NCBI GenBank assembly: GCA_012845835.1
Contig: JABAKD010000016.1
Span: 4,402,859-4,466,858 of the forward strand
DNA length: 64,000 bases
Reading direction: 5' to 3'
Source of the DNA: Undaria pinnatifida
Lineage: Eukaryota > Sar > Phaeophyceae > Laminariales > Alariaceae
Part shown: piece by piece, positions 57,121 to 64,000 of the stretch
How positions within the stretch are numbered: position 1 is the stretch's first letter
How the letters are laid out: the number at the start of each line of letters is the position of its first letter
Translations under genes and position numbers: made by a program
Notes under the pieces: generated by a model
Told to the model about the DNA's origin: nothing
Database searches by the model: none
Seen by the model: the letters and a program-made list of their open reading frames with translations, nothing else

Positions 57121-57593
57121 GGCATGTTGCGGAAACCCGGGAATTTGTCTTGTCCATGCCCAAGGCCAAAACAGTTGAAAAGGCCTGCCACGCGCGACAC
57201 ACTGCACGGATCGCGCCCAAACCTCCGGCAACGTGACCCCAACGGTCGAATTGTGCCAACCCCCCCTTAATGTTTTGGATAAAGGTGCGAGCACAAAGAG
57301 ATGTGTCCGAAGAAAAAATAAATGACAATTATAGTATAAACACACTGCACGGATCGCGCCCAAGAGGTTTGGGCGCGCTATAATTGTCATTTTTTTTTTC
57401 TTCGGACGCATCTCTTCGTGCTCGCACCTTTATCCGAAACGTTAGGGGGGTGGGCACAATTCGACCGTTGGGGTCATGTTGCCGGAGGTTTGGGCGCGAT
57501 CCGTGCGGCGTGTCGCGCGTGGCAAGCCTTTTACACTTGTTTGGCCTTGGGCATGGATAAGGCAAATCCCCGGGTTTCCGCAGCATCCAGCAT
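57121..57593. repeat. Long imperfect palindrome, ~215 bp arms
   Basis: Left arm 57121-57336 and right arm 57379-57593 are reverse complements, for example ACAATTATAG (57326) against CTATAATTGT (57378) and TTGCGGAAACCCGGG against CCCGGGTTTCCGCAGC. The spacer is about 42 bp. A further copy of the right arm is at 59228-59445. Confidence 0.85.
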
Positions 57594-58645
57594 CGTGCGC
57601 GCGTACAAAGGGTATACCTTTTTTAATGGTATTATACCCTTTGCGCGCGTACCAGACCCAGAGGTAACATTTTCAGTCGGTCTGTTTTGTGCCTTCTCGT
57701 TAACACAGCCATGAGCACAGCCAACACGCAGAGAGCACAACAAGGTTAAAAAAACTGCCGCCCAGCAGCACCACCAGCAGATATTACCGTGCGTGTGTGG
57801 TACATCCATCTGTGCCGTACTGCTGTGACTAGTTGATTTTTTCGGGGCCTGCTTCGTATATGTAATCGATGACCTGTCTTTTGCTGCTGCTGTTGTCGGC
57901 GGCATCGCCATTCTGGACGAAAACGTTAGGACGGTTTGGATCTAAGACTTTTGGATCAATGGTTCTTATTATATTATATTTCCAATCATGAATTTGTGTT
58001 TCTTCCCCCCCGCGAGCACACACCCAGCCATGTGTAGACAACAGCAGTGAACATGCAGATAACACAGTAGACAACGCTACAACCGTACCCAGTAGCACAA
58101 GCAACAGCAGGCGACATCATCATGCGCGTGTGGCATATCCATACGTGGTGTACTGTGCTACATACAGCTGTACAGCAGTATACGCACAACAGCAAACCGA
58201 TGGTTTGGTTGGTACTCAAACTTCGCTAGGCACAGTAAATTCGTCTCCTCGAAGGGACGATTTTGAATCGGACGACGATAAAAAACAACCCAGCGTGATT
58301 GTGCTTGACTCTAAAAAGCAAACAGCAGTGGATATAGGCGCTGATGCTCCACGGGAGAGAGCTTCTCTATTTCAGCGACAATAGAAGCCCTACAGTTCCT
58401 CATTCCGCGCACTTTCTGCGACAAGCTGATGGTGAAGGGGGATGATTGCCCATCCTGGTGTGGATCGCTCGTCGTGAAGTTAAATTATCTGGCTCAACAA
58501 GCCAAGAAGAGTACCTATTCTGAAATGGCTGATTCCCATACGAAACAAAGCAAAAAAACATCAAACCCAACCACGACAGAAAGACCGCGCACGGAACTAC
58601 TGCTGTTTGTTTTTTTGCCGGTTGAAAATCCACCTTTCGAATCGC
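57379..58645 (+). repeat. Segmental duplication, unit A
   Basis: Collinear with 59228-60515: CCATGAGCACAGCCAACACG, TAGTTGATTTTT, GTAATCGATGACCT/GATTACCT, AGTAGCACAAGCAAC, TTTTTGCCGGTTGAAAAT, in that order. Offset is about 1.85-1.9 kb. No intact protein in either unit. Confidence 0.85.
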
Positions 58646-58649
58646 GTTA

Positions 58650-58895
58650 CGATAGAGGTAGCCCTTTCGCCTGAAATGGTTTTTGAATGACTGGAGCTCC
58701 TTAGCCCAAAATCGTCGGAAACAGGTTAGTTTTTTGCATGATTCGCGTTGTATACCTAGACCATAGAGGAAGTTCATCCGGTAACTGTTTTATTTCTCTC
58801 CAAATCACTTTTTGGGTTAAGAAGGACATATCTTGAGCTCCAAAAGTGAGGGACCTCAGAAAAAAGTGGTCTACACCGTTATTGTAGCACGCATC
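58650..58895. mobile_element. MITE-like element, diverged copy of 24928-25206
   Basis: ACGATAGAGGTA, TTTTGAATGACTGGAGCTCC, GCATGATTCGCGTTGTAT, GAGGGACCTCAG and TTGTAGCACGC follow the same order as in 24928-25206. Terminal repeats are worn. Confidence 0.65.
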
Positions 58896-59227
58896 TTTCG
58901 TCCATTTATTTTTCACCACGCAAATTTTCAAATTTTACTGCATAAGAGTCGCCCGTACAAAAAGGCCTCATCGTGCGAGTACTCGTGCTGGACACGTACT
59001 GATGGGATTACCACTTCTTTACGGTTCTCCACCACGACAGGGAAAGAGCGAACCGTCCCCGGGAGGGCGCCTCCCCAGACTCCGCTTCTGGAGCTGCGGA
59101 TATGAACGTAGTTTTCACTACCACCAGGTACATCTTATTTGCCCACAGGCCGTCAGATGTTGGATGCTTGGATTTCGTTCTTGCGCCACTCCCCTTGGCA
59201 CTTCCCGGAGGGGAACGTTGTGTATAC

Positions 59228-60515
59228 GTATAATGATCATTTTTTTTTTTCCTTTCGGACACGTCGCTTCGTGCTCGGACCTTCATCCGAAACGTTAAGG
59301 GGGGTGGGCACAATTCGACCATTGGGGTCACGTTGCCGGAGATTTGGGCGCGATCCGTGCGGTTTGTCGCGCGTGGCATGCCTTTTAAACTGTTTTGGTC
59401 TTGGGCATGGATACGGCAAATCCCCGGGTTTCCGCAACATCCCTAGGGATGATGTTTCCGCATCCCCGCGGGGATTGTGTTTCCGTATCTCCCCGGGGAT
59501 TGAGTTTACGCACCCCTTTGATGCAAACCGAAAAAATATGTGCACATCATGCGCGCGTACCAGACCCAGAGGTAAACATTCGGTCTGTTTTTTGACCTCT
59601 CATGAACACAGCCATGAGCACAGCCAACACGCAGAGAGCACAACGTTAAAAAACTGTCGCCCAGCAGCATCATCAGGCAACACCGTGCGTGTGTGGCACA
59701 TCCACCTGCACAGTTCTGCTGCGGCTAGTTGATTTTTCGGGGGCTGCTTCGAACATATCTGTAATCGATTACCTGAAAGTTGCTGGTGCTGTGGGCGGCA
59801 TCGCCATTGTGGACGAAAACATTAGGTCCGTTTGGATTTGAGACTTTTGCGTCAATGGTTCTTTGTATTTCCGATCATCACATTGTGCTTCTTCCCCACG
59901 TGACCATCATAAGTAGACAGCAGTGGAAGTGCAGATAACACAGAAAAGGCTACAACCGTGCCCAGTAGCACAAGCAACAACAGGCAATATCATCATCATG
60001 CGCGTTTGGCATACCCGCACGTGGTGTGCTGCTGCTGCACTGTGGCTATGTGTTACATGCAGCAGTAGAGCAGTAAACGTATAGCAGCAAACCGATGCGT
60101 TGGTTCGGACTTGAATTTCGCTAGGCAAAGTAAATTCGTCTCCTCGAGGAGACAATTTCGAATCGTACGACGATCAAAACAATCCAGCGTGATTTGTTTT
60201 CACTTCAAAAATCAAACAGCAGTGAATACAGGCGTTGATGCCCCACGAGAAAGGGCTTCTCTGTCTCCGTTCCTCATTCCGTGCACTTTCTGCGATGAGG
60301 TGGTAAAGGGGGATCATTGCCCATCCTGGCGTGGATCACTCGTCGTGGACTGCAAAATCTGGCTCAACAAGACAAGAGGAGTGTAATACCTATTCTGAAA
60401 TGGCTGATTCCCATCCGTATGAAACGAAGAGAAAACAAAACCACGATAAAAAGACCGGGCACGGAACAGCTGCTGATTTTTTTTTTTGCCGGTTGAAAAT
60501 ACACCTTTCGTCTAT
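59228..60515 (+). repeat. Segmental duplication, unit B
   Basis: Second unit of the duplication with 57379-58645; roughly 85% alike by eye with small indels. Confidence 0.85.
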
Positions 60516-60754
60516 ACTACTCCGGGGTATTAACTAATTGCTATTAGCAACCATACCGTACGAGCTGGGCCACGTAGATTGGCCATGCCGCGCTCAACTT
60601 TACGTGTTTAGGTGTGATATTTGGACACGATGTTGATCATGGACCAACCGACAAATGGAAAGCCGGCCTTTTAATTGTGGCTTTTGCAGGGCTCTTCACG
60701 GGTCAGGGGGGTTATAAGATGTCGCGGGATGGGTCATTGTGTTTTAAAATCTCA

Positions 60755-60970
60755 CGGGTCGGGTTGGGTCGGGCCAAGAAGTTTTGAAATCTCGCGGGTC
60801 GGGTCGGGTCGGGTCGGGTCGGGTCGGGTCGGGTCGGGTCGGGTCGGGTCGGGCCGGGTCAAAGAGGTCTTGACATCTCGCGGGTCGAGTCGGGTCATGA
60901 CCCGCGAGATACGGGTCACGCGCGGGTCAAGCCACCATGACCCTCAGGTTGTTCTTGGCTGACCCGCGGG
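60755..60970. repeat. GGGTC pentanucleotide satellite, array 1
   Basis: Perfect core of about 12 GGGTC units at 60797-60860, with degenerate flanks (CTCGCGGGTCG) on each side. Confidence 0.95.
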
Positions 60971-61964
60971 TCGAACCCGCGGATCTGGCCTGCGGATTCG
61001 CCTTTTTCACTTTCTTGCAGCTGCTTGCCGGAGGGCCCTTATTTATTGTCGTGCCGACGCCTGGGATCAGCAGGTCCGAAGAGGATACAAAACTTGCCGC
61101 TTCCTGCACGAAAGCCTCTCTCGTCCCCGGGCGATACTCCGATGGTATGTTATCATAGCATCCAGAAAAATCATACCAGGCAGTAACTTCTCGCGTACGT
61201 ACCAGACATGAAGTATTACTACGCGAATCCCGTGTCGGATGAACCCGTAGGTATTTTCGAGGTATGTTGTCGTCCATCCAAATCTACTAATACAAGCTAG
61301 GGCACACACTCTTGCTGCATTGCGGGGCTGCACCAATAAAGACGACAAACGGCAGTATCAGAGAACCGTATGTACGACGTACGTACACATTGAATAATAT
61401 TAACCGGTGAGAACTATCACCATGCGATTACGAAATATGACCAAACGTAAGAAGGCAAGCCTTGAATAGCAGGCGTCGTCGAAGCAGCAGCAGCAGCACT
61501 GGCAGCAGCAAGCACCACCAGCAGACCCCGGATCCTCGTGGATCGCGGCCGCTGCTGACCGATCCACCGCCCCAGTTGTGGGCTTTGCTGCAGGAGGCGG
61601 CTCAGCTAGACTGCTTGCCGGTGCCGGAGACTGCCCAGACAGCTAACTCGTTGGATCGACTCGGGGGTCTAGCGCTACGGGCATGGCTAAGCTACGGGCA
61701 TGGCTAAGCGCGGATGTGTGGATTGCGGTCTTTCTCATTTTTCGCCCGAACCACATATAAAATCTGCAAAAACTGCCGGTCAAAACCCAGAGAGCACGAC
61801 GTCCTGGGAAAAGAACGAGGGACCAAGGACCAACCAACCGACCAAGGTACATATCCAGACATGTTTGACCCGTTACTTTTCGCTTTTGACCCGTGAGATA
61901 TGTCACGGGTCCAGTCGACCCGACCCGCATGACACTTGCACCTCGCGTGTCACCCGGAGTGTGG

Positions 61965-62255
61965 CGGATCGGGTCTGGTCGGGTCAGGAGGTTTTCAAAA
62001 TCTCGCGGGTCGGATGGGGTCGGGTTAGGAGGTTTTCAAAATCACACGGGTCGGGTCGGGTCGGGTCAAGAGGTTTTAAAATCTCGCGGGTCGGGTCGGG
62101 TCGGGTCGGGTCGGGTCGGGTCGGGTCGGGTCGGGTCGGGTCGGGTCGGGTCGGGTTGGGTCAAGACATCTTGAAATTCTCGCGGATCGGGTCGGATCAG
62201 CTGACCCGACCCGACCCGACCCTACCTGACCCGCGGGGTTTGACCTGACCCGTGA
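61965..62255. repeat. GGGTC pentanucleotide satellite, array 2
   Basis: Higher-order units (GGGTCGGGT...AGGTTTTCAAAATCTCGC, ~60 bp) repeat about three times, then a perfect core at about 62087-62160. It ends in the reverse orientation (GACCCGACCCGACCC at 62201-62220). Confidence 0.9.
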
Positions 62256-62399
62256 ACAGTCCTGTTTTTTTGTCGGCGAGGTATGGCCGATGTGACAATC
62301 CGAAAAAAAACAAAAGCGCGTACATTGCGTTAAAAAATAAAAGATAATATGAAAAGGCCGGCTTTCCGTTTGCGTGCACATGCGATTTCAATGCGTTGT

Positions 62400-64000
62400 T
62401 AAAGTGTCAGATCAAAATTCTCAAAATTGAGCAGAGCATCGCAGAAATGCCAGTTTATCCATTTTTTGTCAAAAACACTTGACTTAAATGGAATCGAGTT
62501 TTGGTAATATCTCTCGTTGGGTGGCCAATTGGGCAATGAAACATCACATAGTATATTACCAGTACCAACAACGCAGCTTGCAAATACGTCCTTGAAATGT
62601 TTTTATAAAATATATCGATATACTCGTATAGTCTATAGTCTATATGTGTTTGTTTTTTAACAGAACAATATGACCCCTCCCATTATGAAAAAACTCACCC
62701 ACATATGCATATGTACCATTTTGCTTTTTTTGCCTAGTCCGTCCCTTTTTCTCCGCCGGCGCAAAGTTTTTTGGTGTGCTTTCTTCTGCAATGCGATCAG
62801 ACTACCCGTCGGTATATTATCAGCCGTGTGCCGGGCTCATGGGACGTCCGTGGCGCGAGCTATGGCCGCGGAAAGCCGCCGAGACTGGCTCTATTTTGCG
62901 GGGTATGAGACACTTCTGTCCCCGGGCAACCACACACTAGACGTATTTAAGCCTCGAGGTTAGGTCTTAAGTACTTCCAACTGGAAGAGCTAGGCCATTC
63001 GATATTTCGACCTTAAACGCATAAAAAAAACACCATATGTCTAAAACTCGAAATAGTGGTCTCTTTCAGTACGCATAAAAAGAAAAGCCGAGGAAAGATC
63101 AAACTACTTGAAAATAGACTATGATATTTCTGCACTACTCCAGACGCAGATGGCAAGACGAGGATTTATGTCATGAGTCAGCACATGAGTGGGTGGAAAC
63201 TTCGAGAAAGACCCTCCCCTGCCCATGCTGTACGAGCTTGAACAAACGGCCAAAACAAATAACTGGTGCCTGGCAAAAACATTGAGTGCTTCGTACTCCA
63301 TACTCGCTTCATATGTAGGATACCTCGCAGGCGTCTGCCGCCTTCGGTGTGCCTCAGTGTGGCAGTCAGTACAGCAGCACAGCAGGACTGGCCCTCAACC
63401 CGGTTCAATTTCCACCCTCGAAATGTAGGCATCCGCGCGAAAGAGGCAACAGGGTTGTAAACTGCAGCAGCAGCTCCGGCCATGCGCTACGTCGGGCACA
63501 AAAACCAAACAAAAAAATGTGTCATCGAAAAATTACAGCCTCTCAGGACGAGAGAGCAGGAGCACGAGCGCGCGACGAACTATGTCAGAGTCCCAGTTCT
63601 CTGACCGCAGAGAACGCCAGGGTAGGAGGAGTCTCGCGGGCGTTTTCCACCGGCTAGTTGTGCTGTAGTTGGGTTGGCTGTTGGGGTGCTGGTTGTCTGT
63701 GTGTTGTGCTGTGTTGTTTTGTTTTGTGGTGTGTTGTGTTGTGTGTGCGCTCGATCCTCGTGAATGAACAAGGACTCCTTTTCAAGTAACAGTACGTAGA
63801 GGCATGCCGCTCCACGAGAGTGGGTCGCCTCTGACCACCGCCAACGTTTCTGATGGTGTTGTACACGCAGGTTGATTAACCCGGGATGGGGATACACCAA
63901 GCGGCTTGCTAGGTTGAGCGTTGCAATTACTGCGTGGGTGTTGTGCTGTGCTGCTGCTGCAGAGTGTCTGATGTTTCCTCGAGCTTTTGTCGTCTGAAAT
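62400..64000. other. Gene-free right end, nothing recognised
   Basis: Open frames are short, without domain similarity or convincing splice context. TGTTG/TTTTGTGGTG low complexity at 63655-63745. Confidence 0.5.

Noticed and set aside
40826-64000. Integrated large DNA virus or other gene-rich insertion
   Set aside because: No viral-type genes, no dense coding and no long uninterrupted frames; the region is made of small repeats.

Overview
This is nuclear DNA of a flagellate-bearing eukaryote, most probably a brown alga (Ectocarpus-like stramenopile). The basis is about 50% GC, genes cut into many small exons (51 to about 730 bp) by introns of roughly 0.3-3 kb, kinesins of ciliary families, and many retroelement remnants. 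There is no bacterial-type gene organisation. The lineage call is inference from gene architecture and needs a database search.

Two protein-coding genes can be supported, and they are arranged head to head. On the minus strand, 13472 down to 418, is a kinesin-8 (KIF18/KIF19 type; motor and neck closest to KIF19). Fifteen exons give an 858-codon open frame whose phases agree at every junction, and the 3' end probably lies beyond the left edge. On the plus strand, 18117 to about 40064, is a kinesin-2 motor subunit (KIF3/FLA10 type) with 17 well supported exons and 3 tentative tail exons. Kinesin-2 drives anterograde intraflagellar transport, and KIF19-type kinesin-8 limits ciliary length at microtubule plus ends. 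The pair, separated by a 4.6 kb intergenic region, therefore looks functionally coherent. Three of the 33 modelled introns start with GC instead of GT.

The introns hold dispersed repeats: a miniature LTR retroelement (TRIM), inverted-repeat elements, SINE-like fragments and several minisatellites. One minisatellite has amplified the 3' splice-site region of a kinesin-2 exon. A 31 bp duplication has copied a splice donor.

From about 40.1 kb to the right edge no gene can be supported. This part is a repeat landscape: an intact non-autonomous LTR element (43028-44351), a foldback element with telomere-like sequence in its middle, a second TRIM with a 4 bp target duplication, solo or tandem LTRs, a tRNA-headed SINE, a ~1.2 kb segmental duplication, a ~215 bp-arm palindrome and GGGTC satellites.

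The most unusual element is the TRIM. Its 84 bp LTR carries a perfect pol III A-box. The adjoining internal region carries a tRNA-like T-arm with B-box, an acceptor-like 3' end and a T5 run. Its primer-binding site, and that of the larger LTR element, is complementary to the 3' end of a serine-type tRNA.
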